Shown here in pieces: positions 11,549 to 22,648 of a DNA stretch of 64,000 nt. Numbering within the stretch: position 1 is the first letter of the stretch; each line of letters opens with the position of its first letter. The stretch comes from Symsagittifera roscoffensis (taxonomy: Eukaryota > Xenacoelomorpha > Acoela > Convolutidae). The DNA is taken from assembly GCF_963678635.1 (NCBI RefSeq), contig NC_087068.1, forward strand, positions 53,778,213 through 53,842,212. Direction: 5' to 3'. The notes beneath the pieces were generated by a model. It was not told the origin of the DNA and made no database searches. It was given only the letters and a program-made list of their open reading frames with translations. A program made the position numbers and the translations under genes.

Positions 11549-11767
11549 ATCGGTCTTTAGTTAAGCGTTTTTGAAGTGAGCCTTATTGAGCTTCGGCAAT
11601 TGCGAAGTTATTTGGTAGCTTCACATTCTGGTTCCACGGTAAGTTCATGTTTTACTTTTTCCATCGTGGCAAATACTGTCTTTTTCGACAAGTTTGTTTA
11701 GTGTTGGCTGCTCTCTGTTGCGAACATCAATGTAATTCGTTCGTTGTTCTCGTGGCTCTTTGTCCAG

Positions 11768-12031
11768 TTACTTGGAGCTCAGAGGACCAGTGATGGTCCA
11801 TCCAAGCAAGTTTTTGATTGCAAATGGGCTTCCAACAGGAACCCTCTTGATGTCTCTTTCAGCAATGAACCAGAAAGCATCGACACCAAGGAGAATACGG
11901 ACATGGTTATCGTCAAGATCAGGGTAATTGATGTGGCTGAGATGATTGAATTTGGAACACTGTTCAATTCTTCCGCTGTAGCTTTGCATATATAAGAGCA
12001 ACTGCTGCAGTTGCTCAACATTGCATAACAC
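11768..12031 (-). pseudogene. BEL/Pao A17-like aspartic protease fragment
   Basis: Shows Ile-Leu-Leu-Gly-Val-Asp, then Pro-Phe-Ala-Ile-Lys-Asn-Leu-Leu-Gly-Trp-Thr-Ile-Thr-Gly-Pro, the conserved end of the protease in this family. The reverse transcriptase that should follow is absent: fewer than 400 bases separate this from the RNase H remnant. Confidence 0.75.
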
Positions 12032-12239
12032 TGAATTGAGGTTTTGCTATTAATCAAGCTTACCGGCATATACTGTAACTGATTTCTAGTGACCGCAAGT
12101 GAATCCAGATTGATGCTATCTTCGGCATCTCGCGAATTGAGAATTCGTTGTTCAACTTCGACGTTGTTAGACTTCTGAGATTGATTTTTGCTATCAATTT
12201 CAGATTTTTCTCTGTGCAAACTTGACTGATGCTTCTGAC

Positions 12240-13996
12240 CGCAGTTATCTTGCATACATCAATTTTCTGACCTGCAATTGTTCAAGTTTTGTTTAAAAAG
12301 ACAAGTAAAACATATTGAGTGTTTCTTAACGATCTCCGAACGCTTATCGAGTGGAATTTTTTTGAATTCGGGGCAACGTCCCAAATACTGATTGCTCTGA
12401 TCAATAGGACAGATAATACTCAATGGCGTTGTGGAACTGCGATAAGTAGAATTAGGATTATTTGGATCACTTGCGCTATGGTATTTTTTGAGGAAAGACG
12501 AATTCTTGTTGTCATGCTTCTGATAGTATTTAGTCTTGACAGGTGGCGATTTTCCGATCTGTTAATCCAAACTTTTGCAGGCTTTCGAATAATTGTTAGG
12601 CCCATTTGAAAAATCGATTAAGGTAGCATATTCCAAACCGTGGAGTACACAAAACTCCTCACATTTCATCAAAACAGCAAGAGGAAGCTTGCTGCGCGCA
12701 ATTCTGGATAAGTTTGTTGATCCTAGATCGGAAGTATGACCGTTAGCTTCAAAGTTATGAACGAGCTTGCGGAGGAAAGTCGAATACCTCACAAGTGACA
12801 AAAGGTCGCGTAGATGTGGACGCTCGAAGTCTTCGAGTTGGTTTCTGTAGGCAGCCACAATGAATTTTGGATTACCAAACCTACGAATGAGTTCATCTAT
12901 GGCCTGGTCATACTAGCTAGAGTTTGTGCCATATCTCTTATTAAACTTTTTGCGCTGCCTGTACATAGTGTTTGAAGATATGTAATTTTCTCCACAGGAC
13001 GTATACGAGGATTCTTTCCAATAGCTGTTTGATATAGTTCAAATCAATTGTTCCACTCAAGAGCATTTCCATCGAATTTCGATAGACGTATATCGGGAAG
13101 TTTGAAACCTTTCAAGCTATAAGCAGATGAGGTGTCTTGTGGATTAGACGAACTAGTCAACATAGGCTGCGAACTTTGGTTGATGTTCATTTCGTCAGTT
13201 GAGGTCCATCGATGACCATATCGTGTGTCTGACCGAAGAGGGTTACTAGTTGTAGTAGTTGGTAACGGCCTGTCGAAGGTTTGAGTCTGACCATGAAAAA
13301 GTCCATTGTTCAAACTTGAATTATACAAGCCTTCAATGTGCTGTGGAGGCTCAGTTGATGTTCTAGTGAAATGGTTAAAATCTCGCGTCATCTCTTTTGC
13401 TATTGGAGCCTCTTCTCCATAGGGAGAGCTGAGAAAGATGCTTGAATCATGTGGAGTTTTAAGTAGGTTCTCATCTACAGAAGAGTTGCAATCTTGAAAT
13501 GTCACGCGACTTGAAAGACCTTGGTCCAAAATGGAGTACCTCTGTTCGTTACGAGACATTCCGACACTGGTTGTTTCAGTTGTAAATGAGAACCGGCTTG
13601 CGGTTATTGTTGTTGTAGCAACTGAGTTAACGTTGGAACTACACACTGGTGCAAAAGAAGCTATGGGGTTGTTTTCAGCTGGAGCAACTAAGCTACAATT
13701 GAATGATGTATCGTCTCCGATGCAAGTCTTCTCATACTTTTTCACTTGCTTAATTGCTTTGCATTTTCTCTTGCGCAATTTAGAAGTACGTTCTAAGCAG
13801 TTGTTGACTTCGTCAGCAGAAAAGGAAGCTATATCATCAGCAATACTTTCAATTTCTGTTACCAGAGTAAAAAATTCCTCGAGTTAAAGCTTAACATCGT
13901 CGAAGCAATTTCGGACGTCAGTTGATGTTCAAGTTCTTCTAATGAACGATATCGACAGTGCCATTGGTTCATAAGTTTGTTAACTTTGGGAGCCAT
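12240..13996 (-). pseudogene. BEL/Pao Gag, frameshifted
   Basis: A likely start lies at 13996 (Met-Ala-Pro-Lys-Val-Asn). A frameshift near 13875-13885 interrupts the N-terminal domain. The long frame at 13044-13778 is Ser/Thr/Asn-rich and ends in a Leu-Pro-Asp-Ile-Arg-Leu-Ser-Lys-Phe-Asp-Gly motif, the start of the DUF1759 Gag domain, which continues at 12562-12858. Near 12240-12300 a Cys/His cluster ending Gly-Gln-Lys-His-Gln-Ser-Ser-Leu-His is the remnant of the family zinc knuckle. Confidence 0.75.
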
Positions 13997-14039
13997 TTGG
14001 TAGCCGATCAACAGAACAAAGCAGATAAAGGGATAAAAG

Positions 14040-15800
14040 ACTAGTAAGAACTAGTCAAGTACTGTCCTAGGGCAAGCAAGAGAAAACCAGTGGCGACTGG
14101 TTATTTTGAAGAGAGCTTTGCTGTAAAAAACCCAAGCACGAGTACTGTTGAGAAGCAAAGTTTGCTCTGACGAGCAAACGGTAAGAATTAGGGACAATTA
14201 GCAAAGCGGGGGAAGGAGCTGGTTTTACCCAACTTTGAAAAAGTTTGTTCTGACGAGCGAACAAAAATGCTAAAAACACTAGCGAAGCGACGGGGAAGCT
14301 GGGTTGACCCAATTTTAAGGAGAACGGTTTGTTCTGCCGGACAAACGAAAGATAGTGGATATACTAGCGAAGGGACGAAGAAGCTGGGTTTAATCAACTT
14401 TAATGGAAAGGTTTTCTATGTCGAGCAAACGAGAAAAACTAGAGATGACTGGCAAGCGAGACAAAAGCTGGACGGAACCAACTTTCAGGAGAAGTGTTTG
14501 CACTCACGACTAAACGGAAAATAGTAGGACTACTAGCAAAGCGACGAGAAAGCTGGGTTTAACGAACTTTTAGGAGAAAATTTTGCTCTGTCGAGCAAAA
14601 TAGAAAAACTAGAGATGACTAGCAAGCGAGACAAAAGCTGGGCTGAACCAACTTTCAGAAGAAAAGTTCGCCCATACGGACAAACGGAAAATGATAGAGA
14701 CTACTAGCGAAGGGACAAAGAAGCTGGAGTTAACCAACTTTCAGGAGAAAGGTTTGTTCTGACGAACAAAAAAAGTGCTAATTACACTGGCGAAGCGACA
14801 AGAAAGTTGGGTTTAACCAACTTCAAGGAGAAATGTTTGCTCTGTCGAGCAAACGAGAAAAGCTAGAGATGACTAGCAAGTGAGACAAAAGCTGGACGGA
14901 ACCAACTTTTAGGAGAAGTGTTTGCACTCAAGACTAAACGGAAAATAGTAGGACTACTAGCAAAGCGACGAGAAAGCTGGTTTTAACCAACTTTCAGGAG
15001 AAAGGTTTGTTCTGACGAACAAACAAAAAGTGCTAGTTACACTCGCGAAGCGACAAGAAAGTTGGGTTTAACCAACTTCAAGGAGAAATGTTTGCTCTGT
15101 CGAGCAAACGAGAAAAGCTAGAGATGACTAGCAAGCGAGACAAAGGCTGGACGGAACCAACTTTCAGGAGAAGTGTTTGCACTCACGACTAAACGGAAAA
15201 AAGTAGGACTACTAGCAAAGCGACGAGAAAGCTGGGTTTAACGAACTTTTAGGAGAAAAGTTTGCTCTGTCGAGCAAACGAGAAAAACTAGAGATGACTA
15301 GCAAGCGAGACAAAAGCTGACGGAACCAACTTTCAGGAGAAGTGTTTGCACTCACGACTAAACGGAAAATAGTAGGACTACTAGCAAAGCGACGAGAAAG
15401 CTGGGTTTAACGAATTTTTAGGCGAAAAGTTTGCTCTGTCGAGCAAACGAGAAAAACTAGAGATGACTAGCAAGCGAGACAAAAGCTGGACGGAACCAAC
15501 TTTCAGGAGAAGTGTTTGCACTCACGACTAAACGGAAAATAGTAGGACTACTAGCAAAGCGACGAGAAAGCTGGTTTTAACCAACTTTCAGGAGAAAGGT
15601 TTGTTCTGACGAACAAACAAAAAGTGCTAGTTACACTCGCGAAGCGACAAGAAAGTTGGGTTTAACCAACTTCAAGGAGAAATGTTTGCTCTGTCGAGCA
15701 AACGAGAAAAGCTAGAGATGACTAGCAAGCGAGACAAAAGCTGGGCGGAACCAATTTTGAAGACGTACATTTGCTCTGACGAACAAACTAGTAAGGCTGG
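14040..15800. repeat. Tandem array of about 20 monomers of about 85 bp in the BEL/Pao leader
   Basis: The monomer contains a Lys-poor stretch of the form AGCAAGCGAGA, then GCTGGGTTTAACCAACTTT, AGGAGAA, and a hairpin such as GTTTGCTCTGTCGAGCAAAC. Spacing of the GAGATGACTAGCAAG motif is about 170 or 255 bp (14438, 14608, 14865, 15118, 15288, 15456, 15711), so there are higher-order units of two or three monomers. Open frames here are repeat artefacts. Confidence 0.8.
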
Positions 15801-16817
15801 AAGGCGACCAGCGTAAAGCTAGAAACAAGCCTCGAAATAAATTTGTAAGGTAAGAAAAGCATCGACAAATTAAAAAACATCTAAGAGAAGTGGATGTTGT
15901 AAGTCGTTGTAGTCTTCGTCGTCTTCGTCGTAGAATGCCGCAGCATCGCACTGTTCCTGACGACAGCCCGCGTTTCTTTTATAAACAATGTCGTGCGTGA
16001 TATTGTCCAAAAAAGTTTTTTTAGTCTATATGAGTTAAAGCAATTATTTCTCAAATTTTGAATTCGATAGCAACTTTTTTTTATTATGAAGTCAATGGAA
16101 AAATTCATTTATCTTCGAAATATTTATTACATTGATTTAGAAACCTTAAAACGCGTACTGTTTATTTCTATTCCTTTTTGAAAATTTAAAGAACTTTTAA
16201 CAACCTTGTTTTTGTTTGTTATATTTAGATGAGTTATGAACTCGACAGCGCTTTTTTCATATAATGAAAACTTAGTTAATGTTGGGTCAGGAACACAAAG
16301 CTCAAAATTGCAAAAAAAAATGCTTCTTTTTTCATTTTTTCAAAATCTATCTTTTGAGTTTTTCAATATTTTAAATTAGTGCAGCAAAGAACGTATCTGA
16401 AAATTTTAATGAAAAGCATTCTGACGTATGAAATAAAACTGTATGACGTATGAAATGATGAAGCAACGCATGAAATCGCAATTTATGTACATTTGTTTAA
16501 ATCACAACTTTTGAGACAAAAAACTGGCTTCGGTCCTCTGAGTAAAAAATTGCCTAACTCACAATTTTGAGTACAATATCAAATCAAACTCGTATTTGCA
16601 ACCAATACAACAATGAAACGCAGTCGTAACTAATTGTTTTTTTTGTATGCATATTGTATGAAGGCTAGTACAAGTTTTGGAAAGATCTTGCCTGGTCCTG
16701 ATCCCTTTTGAAAACCTGGATGAAAATGATTTGGAGTACTGGTAGAGGCGTCCAGATCCCTTGTCAAGCGGGAAGCATTGTGCACATCAGAAGATTTTAG
16801 TCCCTTTGTGGTCGCCA
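15801..16817 (-). other. BEL/Pao 5' leader between the array and the 5' LTR
   Basis: About 1 kb of AT-rich sequence with a short TCGTCGTCTTCG repeat near 15910. The small open frame 16630-16857 runs from the LTR through the primer-binding site and is not convincing as a gene. Confidence 0.5.
16801..16817 (-). promoter_or_regulatory. BEL/Pao primer-binding site
   Basis: On the minus strand the sequence directly after the 5' LTR is TGGCGACCACAAAGGGA. TGG as the complement of tRNA CCA, placed directly at the LTR, is the expected arrangement. Confidence 0.65.
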
Positions 16818-16988
16818 TGATAATGATTGCCGAACCATTAGTCTTTTGAGCTTTCAATTGAATGGTTTCTCATATATAGTTCCCAACTTTATCTTCCAGT
16901 CAAATATTAAAGAGTGTTCACTTTTACATTTAAGATATCAAGAAGTCACAAATCGACATTAATGATATGATTGTAATGATCATTAACA
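16818..16988 (-). repeat. BEL/Pao 5' LTR
   Basis: Partner of 8508-8681, bounded by TG and CA. Confidence 0.85.
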
Positions 16989-16993
16989 GTCGG
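16989..16993. repeat. Target-site duplication GTCGG (right)
   Basis: Identical to 8503-8507. It also begins a GTCGGAAC copy of the dispersed repeat, so the element landed inside that repeat. Confidence 0.8.
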
Positions 16994-17620
16994 AACTTTT
17001 TGTGCTACTCTCATAGCACAAAAACACAGAACACTGCAACTAAAAAAAACATTTGAGCGAAAAAGTTTAGTGCACGAGACGCAATTTTAGGAATAAATCC
17101 TATTTCAAACTACAAAATGTACGAACTTTTAAGCAGCAAAAAAATGAAGTATTTTTATGAAACAGCATATATCAATTAAGCCTCGCTTAAACCAATTGCA
17201 TTGAACCGTAATCAACCATAGCTTACTTTTTTGTTAACTTCTGCTAATCATAGCTTCTAATAAAATCAAGTAAGGCAGGTTGCTTCACTCAAGTAAAAAT
17301 GCCGTGCGTTTAAATAAGTTTTTGTCTGAAGCACTTTTGGTTTTTGACCAAATAACGGTAAAGGTTTAAAGTCCAGCACAAACACAAGCTATTCTGTTTA
17401 CGTGCCATTTGAAAAATATTTACTTTCTGCTCTAAAAATCCAAATACAGTTCAGCGGAGATCAGTTTTTTGTTAAATACTGGGAACTGAAAAACGCCAAT
17501 TCAACAACTTCTGCGTGGTCAATTTGTCGAGTTTGTCTAAGTTGATGAGCTACTCGAATTTTCAGTTGAAGCAACTGTGATTGCACTTTGGTGTTTTTAC
17601 TCTGCTTGTTTAATTTAAGG
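16994..17620. other. Intergenic, nothing recognised
   Basis: AT-rich sequence with no protein-like frame or clear repeat, apart from the tail of the repeat split by the BEL/Pao insertion. Confidence 0.4.
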
Positions 17621-18210
17621 AAAGAATGAGAAAAAACATGCAAAGAGTTAAATTTAGTTGATCCAACCAGAGTGAGTGTCATATGAAGTAATAAAGATTA
17701 TTTTCAGCTGAATTTCACGAAATTTGAAGTTTGAATGGATAAAATTGGTGCTTTTTGCTATTAACGTTGATTATATATATGATTCAAAACAGCCCTTTTT
17801 GTGCTTTTAGAAAGGGATCAATTTTTGAAATTTTTTTACAAATTGATATTCAAATCTGAAATAAAAATAGGAAAAAAATCATGAGAATTTTTTGAAAAAA
17901 GCAAGTACGTCTTTTAAACAGTTGTACAAATTTTAAGTTTTTAGGGTCAAGTTTGAAATGTTTAATTTTTCAAAGAGCAACAAGAACTCCAAACTCTTGA
18001 TTAAAAGTTCTTCTTTTTTACCTTGATTGTTGATATCGGAGCCAACTTTAAAAACGCCAGCTCATGAACTTTTCTCATTACAAAATATAGCTGAAAAATT
18101 TTCAGGGTCTTTTACAGCAGGTTGGCTCATTCTACTATTTAGACAGTAAAACCCAGGTGGCACTTTTTCACTTTTGTTTTCAATTCAGGTTTCCTTATAA
18201 ATTCAAATGT

Positions 18211-18259
18211 GATTGGACCTTTCTGTGCTACTTGTACAGCAGCCGACTACAATTTTTGT
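18211..18259 (+). repeat. Dispersed repeat, GGTCGGAACATTCTG family, copy 3
   Basis: Diverged copy beginning GATTGGACCTTTCTGTGC. It is repeated at 20202-20250 by the tandem duplication. Confidence 0.4.
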
Positions 18260-18377
18260 GATGAACTCTGTCGAAAGCAAAGGTGGCTACTCTCGCTACA
18301 AAAGTGAAATAAGTCTAAAGGCCTACTTTCTCATAAGTTAGTTAACCATTCGATGCACCGTTTCTATGTATCACTAT

Positions 18378-19252
18378 CCCGGTTTGACATGAAATACTTA
18401 TCGTACAGTTTTATTCTGAGAAAAAAACACTGGTCATACAATTATGAAAATAGCATATCCAAATTTTTATACTATGATCTTTTTCCATGCAATGAAATTG
18501 TTTGATAAGCATGTTTTACATTATTTTTTTACAGTTTTTCTTAGTATAACTTTTTCAGGTTTTTCTTCTGAAATTTTGTATTTTGTCCAAATATACACCA
18601 TCTAAGAGATTTCTATTTTTATAAAAACCAGAGTGTAAATGGATCACGCAGATAAGCTGCTTTTGGCGACATTAGCCTCGTGAATTAATATTTACGTTTT
18701 ACGCGCAATCAAATGCAATAAACGTAACTTTTGCATACAGCTAGAAAGCTTCTACTTCAGTGATCGAAAAATTCAGTGGTTGAAAAAAAAGTTTCGACTT
18801 TTTGACAGATGGAGGTTCTTTTTAGCATATAAAAATACTTGCTTAAAATTTTTGAATTGGTTGTATGAAAATATCAGCCTGGACTTTGTTATAGACTCAA
18901 ATCATCAAATGTTATGTTAAGTGTTGTTTTGAGCACAGCAGCGAGTTTGCAGACAAAAAGAAAGAAAACATTTTACCTCAATATTTTTTTCTACGTAAAT
19001 AATGCATATCATACAAAATCATGTATAAAAAATTATGATAAACACTTTTTTGTACGAATTTTCTTGATGCCAAAGTTACTCTCAAGCAAAAAAACTGACA
19101 CAAATTTCGAACCAAATTAAGATAATTTCTGAGAAAAAAAAACGCTTATTATAGAGTTTCCTTCATTGGTAATTGTTTGATAAGCATTTTTTATAGACTC
19201 CGTATATAAATTTATATGATAGGCATTTTTCTTGCATGGAGGTCAACCCGGG
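18378..19252. mobile_element. Non-autonomous inverted-repeat element, CCCGGGTTGACC family
   Basis: The left end is CCCGGTTTGAC and the right end is GGTCAACCCGGG. The ends contain inverted copies of a GATAAGCAT/ATGCTTATC motif. It is present again at 20369-21243 because of the tandem duplication. No protein is encoded. Confidence 0.5.
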
Positions 19253-20368
19253 ATACTATTCGAAATACTGCCTCACTACTTTTCTTCCTTAGTCTAATAT
19301 CAATTTTTCTCAATTTTTACTTATTCTCGATATGTTTTATAATAAGCAACTGGTTTTCGTGTCTTTTTTGTATTGATTGCTTCCAATCGAAATGCAATGA
19401 TGCCTGCTTGGCGCTTTAGAGTTGTAATATATGACTTTTTAAGATATATCATGATAGATAATTTAAATATTTAATTAAATAAATCTTGATGCAGTAGCCG
19501 ATCTAGGACTTTCTCGTAGAGTAGAATTTTTTATGTCAATCAAATTGCTCTTTCAAGCTCTCCAAAATCACTTTAAAGACAATGTTTCGACAAATATTTT
19601 GCGCCGCAGGCAAAGAATGAGAAAAAACATGCAAAGAGTTAAATTTAGTTGATCCAACCAGAGTGAGTGTCATATGAAGTAATAAAGATTATTTTCAGCT
19701 GAATTTCACGAAATTTGAAGTTTGAATGGATAAAATTGGTGCTTTTTGCTATTAACGTTGATTATATATATGATTCAAAACAGCCCTTTTTGTGCTTTTA
19801 GAAAGGGATCAATTTTTGAAATTTTTTTACAAATTGATATTCAAATCTGAAATAAAAATAGGAAAAAAATCATGAGAATTTTTTGAAAAAAGCAAGTACG
19901 TCTTTTAAACAGTTGTACAAATTTTAAGTTTTTAGGGTCAAGTTTGAAATGTTTAATTTTTCAAAGAGCAACAAGAACTCCAAACTCTTGATTAAAAGTT
20001 CTTCTTTTTTACCTTGATTGTTGATATCGGAGCCAACTTTAAAAACGCCAGCTCATGAACTTTTCTCATTACAAAATATAGCTGAAAAATTTTCAGGGTC
20101 TTTTACAGCAGGTTGGCTCATTCTACTATTTAGACAGTAAAACCCAGGTGGCACTTTTTCACTTTTGTTTTCAATTCAGGTTTCCTTATAAATTCAAATG
20201 TGATTGGACCTTTCTGTGCTACTTGTACAGCAGCCGACTACAATTTTTGTGATGAACTCTGTCGAAAGCAAAGGTGGCTACTCTCGCTACAAAAGTGAAA
20301 TAAGTCTAAAGGCCTACTTTCTCATAAGTTAGTTAACCATTCGATGCACCGTTTCTATGTATCACTAT

Positions 20369-21243
20369 CCCGGTTTGACATGAAATACTTATCGTACAGT
20401 TTTATTCTGAGAAAAAAACACTGGTCATACAATTATGAAAATAGCATATCCAAATTTTTATACTATGATCTTTTTCCATGCAATGAAATTGTTTGATAAG
20501 CATGTTTTACATTATTTTTTTACAGTTTTTCTTAGTATAACTTTTTCAGGTTTTTCTTCTGAAATTTTGTATTTTGTCCAAATATACACCATCTAAGAGA
20601 TTTCTATTTTTATAAAAACCAGAGTGTAAATGGATCACGCAGATAAGCTGCTTTTGGCGACATTAGCCTCGTGAATTAATATTTACGTTTTACGCGCAAT
20701 CAAATGCAATAAACGTAACTTTTGCATACAGCTAGAAAGCTTCTACTTCAGTGATCGAAAAATTCAGTGGTTGAAAAAAAAGTTTCGACTTTTTGACAGA
20801 TGGAGGTTCTTTTTAGCATATAAAAATACTTGCTTAAAATTTTTGAATTGGTTGTATGAAAATATCAGCCTGGACTTTGTTATAGACTCAAATCATCAAA
20901 TGTTATGTTAAGTGTTGTTTTGAGCACAGCAGCGAGTTTGCAGACAAAAAGAAAGAAAACATTTTACCTCAATATTTTTTTCTACGTAAATAATGCATAT
21001 CATACAAAATCATGTATAAAAAATTATGATAAACACTTTTTTGTACGAATTTTCTTGATGCCAAAGTTACTCTCAAGCAAAAAAACTGACACAAATTTCG
21101 AACCAAATTAAGATAATTTCTGAGAAAAAAAAACGCTTATTATAGAGTTTCCTTCATTGGTAATTGTTTGATAAGCATTTTTTATAGACTCCGTATATAA
21201 ATTTATATGATAGGCATTTTTCTTGCATGGAGGTCAACCCGGG
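20369..21243. mobile_element. Second copy of the inverted-repeat element, within the duplication
   Basis: Offset 1,991 from 18378-19252; same termini. Confidence 0.5.
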
Positions 21244-21602
21244 ATACTATTCGAAATACTGCCTCACTACTTTTCTTCCTTAGTCTAATATCAATTTTTC
21301 TCAATTTTTACTTATTCTCGATATGTTTTATAATAAGCAACTGGTTTTCGTGTCTTTTTTGTATTGATTGCTTCCAATCGAAATGCAATGATGCCTGCTT
21401 GGCGCTTTAGAGTTGTAATATATGACTTTTTAAGATATATCATGATAGATAATTTAAATATTTAATTAAATAAATCTTGATGCAGTAGCCGATCTAGGAC
21501 TTTCTCGTAGAGTAGAATTTTTTATGTCAATCAAATTGCTCTTTCAAGCTCTCCAAAATCACTTTAAAGACAATGTTTCGACAAATATTTTGCGCCGCAG
21601 GC

Positions 21603-22516
21603 AAAGAGTTGTAAAATGAGGCCAAAAAAAACCTTTTTTGCATATTTTGGATAATTTTGATAGAAAATTGTTTTTTTTCGGCGCGGGCTGTTCCATCCAA
21701 ATAAGTGTATATTGGCGCTAAAAGGCGCTTTATAAAAATTCATGGGTTAACCAGCCAAAGTGGAGGTCGCCAAATAAAATCAAAATGGGTACAGCCTTGA
21801 AGTATGGATTATATAACTCAGAAAGCGAATTAATTAAGAGCTCAGTTCTGATTGCAGCAAGTTTTACGTCACAAATTAATTGACACCTATGATAAAAATG
21901 TCACAAGTCAAACTTTGATCACTTGCCCTTTTTGTCAATGAATTTAAAATTATAAATTAGCAAAATGATGCTCAAACCACGAGAAAAATTAGCGAGTACA
22001 GTTCAAGTGACAGCTCTCAAAAGACTATTAAAAAGTCAGAACCAAAGTACTTTTTTTCAAATAGAAGAACATGTACATTTTGTGTACATATAATACCATA
22101 TTTCTGATACATAACAAAAACAACGTGGTATCAAATTGTTCAACTGTTTAACTATTTAACTATATAAATTACTTGACCATAACTTACGTCAATTATTTTT
22201 TCTCAAACAAAATTCTCGATTCTCTGTGGATGTGTTTTGTGTACGCCTCATACCAAATTTCACTAAATAACAAAAAAACTTACATCATTTATTTTTTCTC
22301 AAACAAAATTCTCGATTCTCAAAATTCTCAAAAAACAGTTTAGTTTAAAAAAATTATTCAGATATTTTGACTGATAGATTACTGAATCAATTTTATATGG
22401 CATTTAAGTCTCAACTAGTATTATTTTCACTCCCTTCTGCGTTTATTTGTTTATCGCTAACTAAATTCTTTGGTGTTTGTTTTCCTTAAAAATTTTTCGG
22501 TTAGGTGAGTTTTGTC
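21603..22516. other. Upstream region of gene 2
   Basis: AT-rich. Two direct repeats of CAAACAAAATTCTCGATTCTC near 22203 and 22299. A pyrimidine tract and TTAG stand just before the putative first exon. No promoter motif could be called. Confidence 0.35.
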
Positions 22517-22648
22517 ATGTGGAAGAAGTTGCGTGAGGCTGTTTTCAGTCGGTCTGTGACTGAGCTTCAGCCAATAGACGAGAACAAAACAGATAATGAA
22601 GAGAAGAAACCAGACTCGTCAAGCAATAACAACCGGAGGAGGAACCGG
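22517..22648 (+). CDS. Gene 2, putative first coding exon
   Basis: ATG at 22517, then a Lys/Glu/Ser-rich frame ending in an Asn/Arg run before GGTTCG. That donor is weak. The alternative is an intronless 62-codon frame to the stop at 22702. Confidence 0.35.

Larger units (their letters stand above)
8508..16988 (-). mobile_element. BEL/Pao LTR retrotransposon, degenerate, minus strand
   Basis: Both ends carry related LTRs of about 172 bp (8508-8681 and 16818-16988) bounded by TG and CA. The 5-bp direct repeat GTCGG flanks the element at 8503-8507 and 16989-16993; this target-site length is normal for BEL/Pao. Read on the minus strand, the order is leader, Gag, A17-type protease, RNase H, integrase zinc domain, integrase core and the C-terminal domain typical of the family. 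Reverse transcriptase is missing between protease and RNase H, and all frames carry stops or shifts, so the copy is dead. The LTRs differ by small indels and many substitutions, which indicates an old insertion. Confidence 0.9.
17621..21602. repeat. 1,991-bp head-to-tail tandem duplication
   Basis: Copy 1 is 17621-19611 and copy 2 is 19612-21602. They look identical at every point I compared. AAAGA occurs at both outer edges and the junction. No gene is seen; the two small frames in each copy (for example 18914-19120 and 19216-19419) are repeated with it. A collapsed-haplotype or assembly artefact is possible. Confidence 0.85.

Noticed and set aside
14040-15800. Could the regular array be a CRISPR?
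   Set aside because: Adjacent 85-bp monomers vary throughout with no constant-repeat/unique-spacer pattern, and the host is eukaryotic.
16630-16857. 75-codon minus-strand frame at the BEL/Pao 5' end
   Set aside because: Begins inside the LTR and crosses the primer-binding site; no similarity to Gag.
18914-21410. Four small frames of 67-68 codons
   Set aside because: Pairs are copies created by the tandem duplication; composition is that of AT-rich non-coding DNA.
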